Shown: positions 8,884-18,492, counted from the first letter of the stretch. The stretch is 64,000 nt of DNA from an uncultured bacterium (GCA_905214715.1 CAJMMT010000010.1:1-64000); one strand, 5' to 3'. Program-made: numbers and translations. Notes: generated by a model not told the origin, from the letters alone.

Positions 8884-11328
8884 TCAGATGAAGAGGTTGA
8901 CGTTGGATTTGTCGGCGCGGTTCATGTAGGTGGCTACGCCTCCTATGGTTACGTTGTCGAGCAGCTCTTCTTTCGAGATTCCCATTACATCCATCGACAT
9001 CTGGCAGGCTATGAATTCAACACCGCTGGCCACCGCCATGTCGCGCAGAGTCTCGAGCGACTCGATGTTTTTCCGTTTCATAACGTAGCGCATCATCTTG
9101 GGACCGAGTCCCATCATGTTCATCTTTGACAATGCCAGACCATGCGAGTTTTTCGGCAGCATCATACCGAACATACGTCCGAAAATATCTTTCTTTGCCT
9201 TCGGCTTATTATCCTTCTTGATTGCGTTCAGGCCCCAGAAGGTGAAGAAGATGGTTACCTTCTCCCCTGTGGCGGCCGCTCCGTTGGCAAGCACGAATGT
9301 GGCCAAAGCCTTGTCAAGGTCATCGCTGAAAAGAATAAACGATTTTCCTTTTCCTCTCCCTGCGGCTGACGCCTCCGGTCTACCGCTACCCTTTTCTACA
9401 TTGATTGAATAGATTCCACGCGAAGACTCATGAGAGAGGAACGAGTTTCCTGTCGACTCACACCACGCCTGAGCGTCCCGTACAAAGCCGGGGTCGGTAG
9501 CTTCAATGTTTATAACGCTTCCGGGAGCCGCTTTCTCCATAGCCTGCTTAAGTTTCATTATAGGTCCCGGACAAGAAAGACCGCAAGCATCAATACGTAT
9601 TGACGGAGAAGTGGATGAAGAAACAATCTGCACAGGCGATGACTTCCCAGAAACAGGATTTTCCGAGACGGGCTTGCCGATCGGAGCCGTAGCAATGCGA
9701 TAGGTCTTGAGTCCACCCACAAGATTGCGCACATTCTCAAATCCGCGCTGACGCAGGATGCACGAAGCAAGATAGCCGCGCAGGCCTACTCCGCAATAGA
9801 GCACTATAGGTTTGTTAACCGGTATGCGGTCCATCATCTGCCTCATATCGTCGAGCGGTATGTTTATGGCACCTTCTATCGCTCCTGTGGCGAACTCTTC
9901 AGGCGTCCGCACATCGATAAGCGTGATTTCCTTGCGGTCCATGTCTCTCAGTTCCCGCCAGTATATCGGTTGCATCTTCCCGTTCAACACGTTTCCGGCC
10001 ACATATCCTGACAGTGCGACAGGATCTTTGGCCGATGAATAAGGTGGTGCGTAGGCATGTTCGGTACGCATAAGGGAGGTAACGTCGCCACCCTCCTTTA
10101 TGACCCTTGCAAACTGGTCTATACGTTTGTCCACACCGTCGTAACCCACAATCTGGGCACCTAACAGACGACCCGATTCCGGAGCGAACACAACCTTTAT
10201 TGTCATAGGCATGGCACCCGGATAGTATCCTGCATGAGAATTGGGATGTATGGTGGCGGTAAGATAAGGAATATTTTCCTGACGCAACCGTTTGGCAGCC
10301 ATTCCCGTGGCCGCCACCGTGAGGTCGAAGACCTTTGCTATCGATGTTCCTATCGACCCTTCATATTTTTCAGTATCGCCGTTCACCATATTGTCGGCCA
10401 CAATCCGGGCCTGACGGTTTGCCGGACCTGCAAGATAATTCATCCATGGCTTGCCGTCAACGGGATGAGAAAACTCAATCGCATCGCCAACGGCATATAT
10501 TCCCGGGTGGGAAGTGCGCAAGTACTCATTGACCTTTATTCCACCTCGTTCGCCTATTGCCAGTTCTGCCTTGACAGCCAAAGAGTTTACAGGGCGCACA
10601 CCAATAGAGAGTATCACAATGTCGGCTGTCAGTTTTCCGCCGTCGCCAAGAGTCAGTTCTATCGCCGTCCCTTTGCGTTCAAAAGAGGTTACGGCTGTGC
10701 TGAGGTGAAGAGACACACCTTTCTGAACGAGGTGCTGATGCACTATGGCCGCCATTGAATAATCCACAGGGGCCATGACTTGATCCGCCATCTCGACAAC
10801 AGCAACTTCCGCGCCGGCATCCTTGAGATTCTCGGCCATTTCCAAACCTATGAAACCGCCCCCTACGACAACCGCACGACGCACATCATGTTCCGACAGA
10901 TAGGATTTTACAGCATCAGTATCCGAAACATTACGCAAAGTGAATATTCCAGGCAGATCTATTCCCGGCAGATTCGGCACAAACGGCGACGCACCGGGAG
11001 AAAGAAGCAGGCGATCATAGCTCTCTTCATAAATTGAGCCGTCGGGGCCTTTCACCTCCACGCATCCACGCTCGGGATGTATGGCCAGGACTTCGGAATT
11101 TATCCTTACATCTATCGCGAACCGACGTCCAAATGCCTCAGGAGTCTGCACGAAAAGTCTGTCGCGGTCGGCAATTACACCTCCTATATAATAAGGGAGA
11201 CCGCAGTTGGCGTAAGATATGTAAGCTCCTTTTTCAAAGAGTATGATTTCATCATTTTCGGATATTCTGCGTATTCTGGCTGCTGCCGTGGCCCCGCCGG
11301 CCACTCCACCTACGATTATATGCTTCAT
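8884..11328 (-). CDS. CoA-disulfide reductase-like flavoprotein fused to rhodanese, TusA and DsrE domains
   Basis: The 814-residue cytoplasmic protein joins four sulfur/thiol modules. Residues 1-445: FAD/NAD(P)H disulfide reductase with GGVAGGATAAAR and a single redox Cys42 in SYANCGLPYY, as in CoA-disulfide/persulfide reductases. About 460-550: rhodanese with active-site Cys in VLYCGVGLRGY. About 575-650: TusA/SirA fold with the CPGP motif. About 680-814: DsrE/peroxiredoxin-like domain. Such fusions are thought to reduce persulfides or CoA disulfides and relay sulfane sulfur. The ATG at 11328 is preferred over one at 11376, because the nucleotide-binding strand KHIIVGG begins right there. 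It is divergent from oxyR with an OxyR-type operator between, pointing to peroxide or disulfide-stress control. Confidence 0.88.
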   Translation of the reverse strand: MKHIIVGGVAGGATAAARIRRISENDEIILFEKGAYISYANCGLPYYIGGVIADRDRLFVQTPEAFGRRFAIDVRINSEVLAIHPERGCVEVKGPDGSIYEESYDRLLLSPGASPFVPNLPGIDLPGIFTLRNVSDTDAVKSYLSEHDVRRAVVVGGGFIGLEMAENLKDAGAEVAVVEMADQVMAPVDYSMAAIVHQHLVQKGVSLHLSTAVTSFERKGTAIELTLGDGGKLTADIVILSIGVRPVNSLAVKAELAIGERGGIKVNEYLRTSHPGIYAVGDAIEFSHPVDGKPWMNYLAGPANRQARIVADNMVNGDTEKYEGSIGTSIAKVFDLTVAATGMAAKRLRQENIPYLTATIHPNSHAGYYPGAMPMTIKVVFAPESGRLLGAQIVGYDGVDKRIDQFARVIKEGGDVTSLMRTEHAYAPPYSSAKDPVALSGYVAGNVLNGKMQPIYWRELRDMDRKEITLIDVRTPEEFATGAIEGAINIPLDDMRQMMDRIPVNKPIVLYCGVGLRGYLASCILRQRGFENVRNLVGGLKTYRIATAPIGKPVSENPVSGKSSPVQIVSSSTSPSIRIDACGLSCPGPIMKLKQAMEKAAPGSVINIEATDPGFVRDAQAWCESTGNSFLSHESSRGIYSINVEKGSGRPEASAAGRGKGKSFILFSDDLDKALATFVLANGAAATGEKVTIFFTFWGLNAIKKDNKPKAKKDIFGRMFGMMLPKNSHGLALSKMNMMGLGPKMMRYVMKRKNIESLETLRDMAVASGVEFIACQMSMDVMGISKEELLDNVTIGGVATYMNRADKSNVNLFI

Positions 11329-11349
11329 CTGTTGTATATTTAATTTACG

Positions 11350-11357
11350 CAAAGCTA
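11350..11357 (-). promoter_or_regulatory. promoter -7 element for the CoA-disulfide reductase fusion
   Basis: TAGCTTTG on the minus strand fits TAnnTTTG and lies 22 bp before the ATG. The OxyR-like operator at 11380-11415 sits just upstream, where an activator would be expected. Confidence 0.55.
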
Positions 11358-11379
11358 ACTTAGAAATCATAGACAACCA

Positions 11380-11415
11380 ACAGATTTTAGCTATATTTGC
11401 ATAGATAAAATCTAT
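11380..11415. promoter_or_regulatory. predicted OxyR operator
   Basis: Two 15-bp sites, ACAGATTTTAGCTAT (11380-11394) and ATAGATAAAATCTAT (11401-11415), are separated by 6 bp. The second matches the classical OxyR half-operator ATAGnTnnnAnCTAT at every fixed position; the first differs by one base (C for T). The usual spacer is 7 bp, here 6. The oxyR -7 element (11392-11399) lies between and over the sites, which suits autorepression, and the site is upstream of the divergent flavoprotein promoter, which suits activation. Confidence 0.7.
11392..11399 (+). promoter_or_regulatory. promoter -7 element for oxyR
   Basis: TATATTTG matches TAnnTTTG, 20 bp before the oxyR ATG, and is embedded in the predicted OxyR operator. 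Confidence 0.6.
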
Positions 11416-11419
11416 CGAT

Positions 11420-12346
11420 ATGACTCTTCAGCAACTACAATATATAATAGCTGTAGACCGATTCCACAGTTTCGCCAAGGCCGCGGATCATTGTGGTATA
11501 ACACAGCCGACCCTCAGTAAAATGATTGCAAAACTTGAGGAAGAGCTCGACGTACGGATTTTCGACCGCTCCGGACGCAATGTAGAGACGACATCTACAG
11601 GTAACAGGATTGTGAGACAGGCTGTGAAAACGGTACAGGAGGCGGCGCGTATATCAGAGATTGTGGCCGACACACGTAACGGACTTTCCGGAAAGGTACG
11701 CATAGCCGTCGGACCGAGTATAGCACCTTATATACTTCCGGGATTCATACGTTTCTATAGTTCCGATTGTCCTGAGGTGGAACTTACAGTCGAGGAGATG
11801 CGGATTGAAGCCATGCTTGAAGCGATTGGAAAAGGAACTGCGGATATAGCTGTCGCCACGTCGGGACATGGAAGCGAAGATATATTTGAGATTCCGTTTT
11901 ACGAAGAGCCATTCTGGGTTTATCTGTCGGATAACTGCGGACGCAGTATGCCCGAATTCACATCTGAGCAACTTAGCCATGAAAGCATGTGGGTGATGAA
12001 AGAGGCTCAGTGTCTTCGGGAGAGCGCTTTCAGTTTCTGCAAGGCACGCGATACCGGACGCCGTATCTACGAAGCCGGCAACATCGAGACATTGGTAAGG
12101 GTCGTAGATGAAAACGGAGGTTTCACTATAATTCCGGAGATGCATCTGCCGATGCTCAACGACCGACAGCGCGGAAATGTGCGCCCTCTCAACGGCGACT
12201 GCATGAGTATGCGCCGTATATCGCTATATATCCGCCACGACTACGTACGCGAAAGAATACTCAACAGCGTGGTGTCAGTCCTTGTAAAAGTAATACCCCG
12301 CCGGATGATCGATCCTACGATTCTCCGTGGTCCGCTACGTCTCTGA
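11420..12346 (+). CDS. oxyR: hydrogen-peroxide sensor OxyR (LysR family)
   Basis: The 308-residue LysR-type regulator has an N-terminal winged helix-turn-helix (about residues 1-60, AADHCGITQPTLSKMIAKLE) and a two-lobe sensor domain. It is called OxyR rather than a generic LysR protein because the peroxide-sensing cysteine pair is present with the right spacing: C198 and C207 in QCLRESAFSFC, which aligns with C199/C208 of E. coli OxyR. Oxidation to a disulfide would switch DNA binding. It is divergent from a thiol-redox flavoprotein fusion, and a near-consensus OxyR operator lies in the shared intergenic region. Confidence 0.9.
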   Translation: MTLQQLQYIIAVDRFHSFAKAADHCGITQPTLSKMIAKLEEELDVRIFDRSGRNVETTSTGNRIVRQAVKTVQEAARISEIVADTRNGLSGKVRIAVGPSIAPYILPGFIRFYSSDCPEVELTVEEMRIEAMLEAIGKGTADIAVATSGHGSEDIFEIPFYEEPFWVYLSDNCGRSMPEFTSEQLSHESMWVMKEAQCLRESAFSFCKARDTGRRIYEAGNIETLVRVVDENGGFTIIPEMHLPMLNDRQRGNVRPLNGDCMSMRRISLYIRHDYVRERILNSVVSVLVKVIPRRMIDPTILRGPLRL

Positions 12347-12410
12347 CATCATAGAGCCATAATAAAGTACGCACCAAGCTGTCAGTTAAGTCAAAAGGAA
12401 TGATACAGAA

Positions 12411-12440
12411 GACCGCGGAACTGTTGACAGTTTCGCGGTC
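12411..12440. terminator. hairpin between convergent oxyR and glnN
   Basis: An 11-bp stem (12411-12421 with 12430-12440, one G-T pair) with an 8-base loop lies between the convergent ends of oxyR and glnN. There is no strong T-run on either side, so function as a terminator is probable but not certain. Confidence 0.45.
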
Positions 12441-12478
12441 CGATAGTCTATAGAGGTCTGAGACCCAATATAAGGTAT

Positions 12479-14668
12479 TTAGCGAATGAATAGCATCTCG
12501 CGATACTTGGGAAGAGGCCAGATTTCGTTATCAACCATCAGTTCGAGCGCGTCGATGTGGGTGCGGATCTCTTCCATTACCGGCATCACCAGGTCGTGAT
12601 ATGCTATCGCCTTGTCGCGCTCGGTGGGTTTACGGTTGGCTATGTGACGTGCTTCCACCATGTTGTCCACCCCACTCTTGATGGCCGCCATGTGGTCGGC
12701 CATAGCCTCGATCGCAGCCATATCCTGACGTGCTATCTTGTCGGCCTTATCACCCTTAAACAGCTCTTTGACTTTGTAGACATTGTCGAGCAGAAGACTT
12801 TCGTAACGGGTGGCGGCAGGTATTACATGGTTGATGGCAAGGTCGCCCAACACGCGCGATTCTATCTGGATCTTCTTCGAATACATCTCCCACTTCACTT
12901 CATTGCGGGCCTGTAGCTCAACAGGTGTGAACACACCGGTGCGCACGAACATCTCCACATTCTTGGGATCCTGATATGCATCGAATATAAGCGGAGCGGA
13001 TGTCTCCGTATCAAGACCACGCTTCTCGGCCTCTTCCTTCCATTCATCGGAATATCCGTTGCCGTCGAAATGTATGGGTCGGCTCTCCTTTACCAGATGA
13101 CGCACCTCCTTGAGGATAGCACGTGTACGGTCCTCGCCTTCGGCTACACGACGGTCCACGTTGTCGGCAAACTGGTTCAGCTGGTCGGCAACGGCTGCGT
13201 TAAGCGCGATCATCGCCGCGCCACAGTTGGCCGAAGAACCTACCGCACGGTACTCGAAACGGTTACCGGTGAAGGCGAAGGGGCTTGTGCGGTTGCGGTC
13301 AGTGCTGTCGACAAGCAACTCGGGAATCTGCGCCACGTTCAGGTCGCGACCCTCTTTCTTGGCAAGATTCACATCCTCATCGAAATCCTTCTTCTCGATA
13401 CCGTCGAGAATCTGCGACAGCTGCGAACCGAGGAATATCGATATGATTGCCGGAGGCGCCTCATTGGCACCAAGACGGTGGGCGTTGGTGGCGTTGATGA
13501 TGGAAGCCTTCATAAGCGCATTGTGCTTGTGTACGGCCGCCATAACGTTTGCTACGAATGTTATGAACTGCAGGTTGGACTCAGCTGTCTTGCCGGGCGC
13601 GAAAAGCAGTACGCCCTTGTCGGTACCAAGACTCCAGTTATTGTGCTTACCGGAACCGTTGATGCCGGCAAACGGTTTCTCGTGGAGCAGCACACGGAAA
13701 TTGTGGCGACGCGCGACCTCGGCGATAAGCGACATCAGCAACAGGTTGTGGTCGTTGGCGAGGTTGGTCTCCTCGAATATAGGTGCAAGCTCGAACTGGT
13801 TGGGCGCTACCTCGTTGTGGCGTGTCTTAGCCGGTATACCGAGGAGATGACACTGATTCTCAAGATCAAGCATAAAGGCCTCGACGCGCTTGGGGATAGC
13901 TCCGAAGTAGTGGTCTTCGAGCTGCTGGTTCTTGGCCGACTCATGACCCATCAGCGTGCGTCCGGTCATTACCAGGTCGGGACGTGCGGCATACAAAGCC
14001 TCGTCGACAAGGAAGTATTCCTGTTCCCAACCGAGATAGGAACTTACATGATTGACCTCAGGATCGAAATAGCGGGCCACACGTGTGGCGGCCTTGTCGA
14101 CACTGTTCAGGGCTTTCAACAGCGGAGTCTTGTAGTCAAGGCTCTCGCCGGTATATGAAATGAAAATGGTGGGGATACAAAGTGTACCATCAAGGATGAA
14201 GGCCGGCGAAGAGATATCCCAGGCCGAATATCCACGAGCCTCGAAAGTATTGCGGATACCGCCCGAGGGGAAACTTGAGGCATCGGGTTCCTGCTGTACA
14301 AGCAGTTTACCTGAGAATTCCTCGACTACCCCGCCTTTGCCGTCATGCTCTATGAAAGCGTCATGTTTCTCGGCGGTGCCGTCGGTAAGGGGATGGAACC
14401 AGTGGGTATAGTGGCGCGCACCGTTTTCGATTGCCCAGCGTTTCATGCCTTCGGCCACGCTGTCGGCAATCTTGCGTGATAGAGGCTGCTTCTGGTCTAT
14501 GGCGTTCACAAGGGCTTCGTAAGTGTCCTTGGGAAGGTATTCAAACATTTTCTGCCGGTTGAACACCATTTTGCCATAATACTTGTCGACCCTTTCCTTA
14601 GGGAGCTCGACTTTCACTGCCTTGCGTGAAGAAGCCTCTTCCACGCTCTTGAATCTGAGATTAGACAT
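12479..14668 (-). CDS. glnN: glutamine synthetase type III
   Basis: The 729-residue enzyme makes glutamine from glutamate, ammonia and ATP. It is type III by its length (type I and II are 350-470) and by segments such as RHYTHWFHPLTDGTAEKHD, the glutamate/ATP site run ETRHNEVAPNQFE-like (KTRHNEVAPNQFELAP) and GSGKHNNWS. Type III is the usual form in Bacteroidetes. Its start is 40 bp downstream of the dapL stop on the same strand with no terminator seen between, so co-transcription with dapL is likely and would place glutamine synthesis with lysine/peptidoglycan precursor synthesis. Confidence 0.95.
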   Translation of the reverse strand: MSNLRFKSVEEASSRKAVKVELPKERVDKYYGKMVFNRQKMFEYLPKDTYEALVNAIDQKQPLSRKIADSVAEGMKRWAIENGARHYTHWFHPLTDGTAEKHDAFIEHDGKGGVVEEFSGKLLVQQEPDASSFPSGGIRNTFEARGYSAWDISSPAFILDGTLCIPTIFISYTGESLDYKTPLLKALNSVDKAATRVARYFDPEVNHVSSYLGWEQEYFLVDEALYAARPDLVMTGRTLMGHESAKNQQLEDHYFGAIPKRVEAFMLDLENQCHLLGIPAKTRHNEVAPNQFELAPIFEETNLANDHNLLLMSLIAEVARRHNFRVLLHEKPFAGINGSGKHNNWSLGTDKGVLLFAPGKTAESNLQFITFVANVMAAVHKHNALMKASIINATNAHRLGANEAPPAIISIFLGSQLSQILDGIEKKDFDEDVNLAKKEGRDLNVAQIPELLVDSTDRNRTSPFAFTGNRFEYRAVGSSANCGAAMIALNAAVADQLNQFADNVDRRVAEGEDRTRAILKEVRHLVKESRPIHFDGNGYSDEWKEEAEKRGLDTETSAPLIFDAYQDPKNVEMFVRTGVFTPVELQARNEVKWEMYSKKIQIESRVLGDLAINHVIPAATRYESLLLDNVYKVKELFKGDKADKIARQDMAAIEAMADHMAAIKSGVDNMVEARHIANRKPTERDKAIAYHDLVMPVMEEIRTHIDALELMVDNEIWPLPKYREMLFIR

Positions 14669-14708
14669 ACTTTTTATATTTAAGTAGTTTCCTATGACTG
14701 CTAACTGA

Positions 14709-15950
14709 TTAACGTAAATGATTGTTAAAAATTTTATTTATCCGGCCCATTGCCTCGGCAGTGTTGCCCGAGGTGTTGAAACCTGTAAAACGCACATACC
14801 CTTCGCCGAGATCTCCGAATCCGACTCCGGGCGTACATGATACCCCGGCCTTTTCAAGCAATAGAGTGAAAAGACGCCAGGAATCATCAATGTCCGTTCT
14901 GCGTGCCCAGACGTAGGGCGAATCGACACCTCCTGCTACACTGAAACCCGATTCTGACAATGATTCTCTTATCAGGCGTGCGTTGGCCATATAAGCATCC
15001 ACACTTTCGCGTACCTGTATGCGCCCCTCTTCGGTATAAAGAGCGGCAGCTCCGCGCTGCACTATATAAGAAGCGCCGTTGAACTTGGTGCACTGCCGAC
15101 GGTTCCACAGCTTGCGCAGAGGCACTACACTGCCGTCGGCAAACTGACCCATGAGTTCCGACGGAATTACCGTGTATCCGCACCGCATGCCGGTAAACCC
15201 GGCCGTCTTAGAGAAGCTTCTCACCTCTATAGCTACCTCCCGCGCGCCTTCGGCCTCATAGACCGACCGTACTGCTCCGGGAGTCGACACATAAGCCTCA
15301 TAGGCGGAATCAAATATTATCAGCGAACCTTCCCGGCGTGCGTAATCCACCCATTTCTGTAGTTCGTCCAGAGTTATGGACACCCCGGTCGGATTGTTGG
15401 GATAGCAAAGGATTATAACATCCGGACGCTCACCCGGCAATTCGGGCAGAAAGCCTCTTTCCGGTTTACATTCCAGATATATCAGACCTTTCCACCGGTA
15501 GCCGCACAGATCTCCTCCACGCCCGTCTATGACGGCCGCATCTACATAAGCCGGATATGAGGGGTCGGCCACTGCTATCCTGACACCCTCTCCGAATATA
15601 TCGCCGAGATTGCCGAGGTCGCTTTTGGCACCGTCTGATATAAATATCTCGGAGGGATCTATTTCAAGACCGCGGGCGCGGTAATCTCCATTCGCTATGG
15701 CTTCGCGCAGGAAGTCATAACCTTGTTCCGGACCATAACCTCGGAATGTGGAGCGGGCCGACATCTCGTCTACCGCCTTGCGCATGGCTTCTATAACCAC
15801 AGGAGCAAGAGGACGGGTAACGTCGCCAATGTCCATTCGTATCACGTCGCGCCCGGGATTTGAAGCGCGAAACTCGCGCAACCGTGACGCAACCTCCGAA
15901 AAGAGGTAAGATTCCGGAAGCAGACGGAAGCTGTCGTTGACTTTTATCAT
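14709..15950 (-). CDS. dapL: LL-diaminopimelate aminotransferase
   Basis: DapL converts tetrahydrodipicolinate to LL-2,6-diaminopimelate in one PLP-dependent step, bypassing the DapD/C/E route. The 413-residue protein begins with the family signature VNDSFRLLPESYLFSE, carries the substrate-site run MDIGDVTRPL and NNPTG, and has the PLP lysine in SFSKTAGFTGMR. It is adjacent to dapF, the next enzyme of the pathway, which turns LL- into meso-diaminopimelate. A hairpin with T-run lies between dapF and dapL, so the pair may be transcribed separately or with read-through. Confidence 0.95.
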   Translation of the reverse strand: MIKVNDSFRLLPESYLFSEVASRLREFRASNPGRDVIRMDIGDVTRPLAPVVIEAMRKAVDEMSARSTFRGYGPEQGYDFLREAIANGDYRARGLEIDPSEIFISDGAKSDLGNLGDIFGEGVRIAVADPSYPAYVDAAVIDGRGGDLCGYRWKGLIYLECKPERGFLPELPGERPDVIILCYPNNPTGVSITLDELQKWVDYARREGSLIIFDSAYEAYVSTPGAVRSVYEAEGAREVAIEVRSFSKTAGFTGMRCGYTVIPSELMGQFADGSVVPLRKLWNRRQCTKFNGASYIVQRGAAALYTEEGRIQVRESVDAYMANARLIRESLSESGFSVAGGVDSPYVWARRTDIDDSWRLFTLLLEKAGVSCTPGVGFGDLGEGYVRFTGFNTSGNTAEAMGRINKIFNNHLR

Positions 15951-15982
15951 TTCATTAATAAATTGTTCAGAGCCTGTTTAAT

Positions 15983-16010
15983 AAAAAAGGTGCAGCCGTC
16001 GGGCTACACC
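15983..16010 (-). terminator. terminator overlapping the dapF stop codon
   Basis: On the minus strand a 9-bp stem (one G-T pair) at 16010-15989 is followed directly by TTTTTT. The dapF stop codon TAG (16006-16004) lies inside the stem. Partial termination ahead of dapL is inferred. Confidence 0.6.
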
Positions 16011-16882
16011 ATCAAGGGGGATGATTTGGGATAGTAGACACCTTCGGCCACCATCACGGCCGGTCCGGTAAGGTAAACATGACCGTCGGCCTCGCTCCAT
16101 TCTACGGTAAGGTCGCCTCCACGCAACCTTACCGTAACCTTACGGTCGGTAAGACCATTGAGCACAGCCGCCACTACCGAGGCACAGGCTCCTGTACCAC
16201 AGGCAAGGGTTTCACCGCTGCCTCGTTCCCATACACGCATGGACATCTCCCGACGGTTGTTTACCGTAACAAATTCTATATTTGCCTTTTCAGGCCAAAT
16301 ATCGGCATCTTCAAGCCGGGGACCTATATTATGTACCATGTCGTCAGATATGGAATTCACAAACAGGACTCCATGAGGATTACCCATGCTTACAGCAGTG
16401 ATTCTGAATAGCATTCCGTCAACATCCACTTCTTTGTTGACCACAGGTCCCTTGCCGTCATGTATAACCGGCACATGTTCGGCCTCAAGAATCGGCTTGC
16501 CCATGTCGACCCTGACCGACGTTACCACACCATCGCTGACCGTAAGGTCCAGCGTGCGAATGCCGGCCAATGTCTCGATAGTGACAGTGGTTTCGTGTGT
16601 AAGTCCTTTTTCATAAACGAGCTTGCCTATGCAACGTATGGCATTGCCACACATCTGAGCTTCAGAACCGTCGGCATTGAACATGCGCATTCGGAAATCG
16701 GCGCGTTCCGATTTCATCACGGCCACGAGGCCATCGCCTCCGACACCAAAATTACGGTCTGAGATTTTCTTAGCAAGAAGCGGAAGGTTTTCAGGCACTG
16801 CATCGAGCGCCATGATGTAGACATAATCGTTGCCGGCACCTTGCATCTTGACAAAGTTCACGGCCTGAGAGAAAGCATTCAT
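16004..16882 (-). CDS. dapF: diaminopimelate epimerase
   Basis: DapF interconverts LL- and meso-diaminopimelate, supplying lysine and the peptidoglycan cross-link residue. The 292-residue protein shows the N-terminal KMQGAGNDYVY substrate motif and the two catalytic cysteines of the pseudo-symmetric halves, in AQMCGNAIRC and ETLACGTGACA. Length is slightly above the usual 275 because of about ten residues before the motif. It heads the dapF-dapL-glnN group on the minus strand. Confidence 0.95.
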   Translation of the reverse strand: MNAFSQAVNFVKMQGAGNDYVYIMALDAVPENLPLLAKKISDRNFGVGGDGLVAVMKSERADFRMRMFNADGSEAQMCGNAIRCIGKLVYEKGLTHETTVTIETLAGIRTLDLTVSDGVVTSVRVDMGKPILEAEHVPVIHDGKGPVVNKEVDVDGMLFRITAVSMGNPHGVLFVNSISDDMVHNIGPRLEDADIWPEKANIEFVTVNNRREMSMRVWERGSGETLACGTGACASVVAAVLNGLTDRKVTVRLRGGDLTVEWSEADGHVYLTGPAVMVAEGVYYPKSSPLMV

Positions 16883-16962
16883 CTTTCTTAGAATGTTTTT
16901 TACCTGTCAATTACGATACCATATGGCATCGCTGAGAGTACGTTTACTTTTAACTTGTCTTA

Positions 16963-17157
16963 AGAGAATGTTTGAATTTAACACGAATTTATAATTGAGG
17001 GATGAATGTAAATTCTTTCCATCCCCCGAAGGTCTTTTTTGGCTGTTTCCGCCAAGATTTCGTCGGTTACGGTGCCCGCACCGCGCCCTCCTCAACTTGC
17101 GAAAACATCTCAAAAAATCCTCTTCGTGTGAATGGAAGTTAAACCCAAACATTCTCT
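16963..17157. mobile_element. MITE-like element, copy 1 (195 bp)
   Basis: The element is bounded by AGAGAATGTTTGAATTTAAC at the left and its near-exact inverted complement (three mismatches) at the right. A second copy at 39239-39435 has perfect 20-bp inverted termini, and the two copies are nearly identical through most of the interior. No transposase is encoded. A minus-strand frame starts in the right terminus, but its end differs between copies because a C-run varies in length (5 or 6), so it is probably not a gene. Size, termini and copy number fit a miniature inverted-repeat element. No clear target-site duplication was found. Confidence 0.7.
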
Positions 17158-17283
17158 AAAATAAAACATACTCCTGATGATTAATATTAGAGCATGCAAT
17201 TTCACATACTTTAAACATAAACACCTTAAACCTGTTTCCGGTTGCAAAGATATATTAATTTTTCATTATCGGTGCATAATGGT

Positions 17284-18492
17284 TCAAAAAAGTTCGGTAC
17301 AAATATAATCATGAACCATCCAGCCCTCGTCCGTGACTTTTATCCTTCCATCTTTTTCTGTTACAAGACCCGCTTCCGCAAGCCGGGAGGCTTTCTCAAT
17401 CACAGATTCCGCGGTATCTTGTCCGAACCGTTTTTTCATGTCTTTAACATCTATTCCTTCGGCACGGCGCATACGGGTCAATACATATTCCGCAAACATC
17501 TCCTCATCTGTCAGGATTTCCATCTCTCCTTTCCGGACCCAATCGACAAGACTGTGTGCATTCGTCTTGCGACATCTCACGCCATCATAACTTGAAGCGG
17601 ATGGGCCCACACCTATATAAGGAAGACCATTCCAATACGATGAATTATGGCGAGACTCAAAACCGGGACGGGCAAAATTGGAGACCTCGTAATGGCGCAT
17701 TCCCGCTCTGGATGTCATCTCAAGGAGCAGCGAATACATCGCTGCGGTATCAACCTCTTCGGCTTCTTTGATTTCACCATGGTTTCTACGGTATGTGAGC
17801 AGACTACGCTCCTCGAAACTGAGAGAGTAAGCCGACAAGTGGGCGATGCCGGCATCGAGCGCATGCTCAAGAGAAAAACGCCAGTCGGAAAGAGACTGGC
17901 CGGGAAGTCCGAAAATAAGATCGGCCGATATGTTGCTGAAACGGCCATGTAAAATCTCAAGCGCTTTCTCTACGTGGCACGGATTATGGTGGCGTTCCAT
18001 TACACGCAACTCATCTTCAAGAAACGATTGGATTCCAAGACTTACACGATTTACCCCCACGCTTTTCCAAGCATCGGCGAGTTCCACGGTAATATCGTCC
18101 GGATTCGACTCTACCGTAACCTCCTGAAGATTCAATATGTGTCCGGTACTGCAAACAATATTCCTGACAGATTCCATCAGAGTCTTGAACATGTCCGCAG
18201 GCATCTGCGACGGAGTACCGCCTCCGAAATATATGGTACGCACAACATCCGGAATCTCACCGACGCGGAGTGCCAGTTCGTCGGCAAGCGACGAAACGAA
18301 ACGAGGCCAGTCTGCAATGCGGCTACCGGCTGTGAAAAATCCGCAATAACCGCAACGCGACGAACAAAATGGAATATGGATGTATATTCCCCCTTCCCTT
18401 TGGCCTTCTTCCGGCGAATCGCCCTCTTCCGAAAGGCAATCAGACCAAAATGACCCTCTTTTGCACATTTTTATCCCTTTACCGATATTCAT
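17284..18492 (-). CDS. hemW: HemW-like radical SAM protein
   Basis: The 402-residue protein belongs to the coproporphyrinogen III oxidase-like radical SAM group. It contains the 4Fe-4S motif CSSRCGYC (CxxxCxxC) after YIHIPFC, FGGGTPSQ, and a C-terminal HemN-type domain with YEVSNFARPGFESRHN and YIGVGPSA. HemW is now seen as a heme chaperone that inserts heme into respiratory proteins, not as HemN; the single cysteine arrangement CxxxCxxC without the fourth Cys favours HemW. The start at 18492 is not certain; an internal ATG at 18468 would remove eight residues. It is divergent from the RSH gene. Confidence 0.87.
   Translation of the reverse strand: MNIGKGIKMCKRGSFWSDCLSEEGDSPEEGQREGGIYIHIPFCSSRCGYCGFFTAGSRIADWPRFVSSLADELALRVGEIPDVVRTIYFGGGTPSQMPADMFKTLMESVRNIVCSTGHILNLQEVTVESNPDDITVELADAWKSVGVNRVSLGIQSFLEDELRVMERHHNPCHVEKALEILHGRFSNISADLIFGLPGQSLSDWRFSLEHALDAGIAHLSAYSLSFEERSLLTYRRNHGEIKEAEEVDTAAMYSLLLEMTSRAGMRHYEVSNFARPGFESRHNSSYWNGLPYIGVGPSASSYDGVRCRKTNAHSLVDWVRKGEMEILTDEEMFAEYVLTRMRRAEGIDVKDMKKRFGQDTAESVIEKASRLAEAGLVTEKDGRIKVTDEGWMVHDYICTELF

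Noticed and set aside
13070..14158. Long plus-strand frame (362 codons) opposite glnN
   Set aside because: It lies wholly inside the strongly conserved glutamine synthetase gene and reads as its antisense shadow.
16907..17152. 81-codon minus-strand frame through MITE copy 1
   Set aside because: The matching frame in copy 2 ends differently because of a C-run length change, so coding selection is not apparent.
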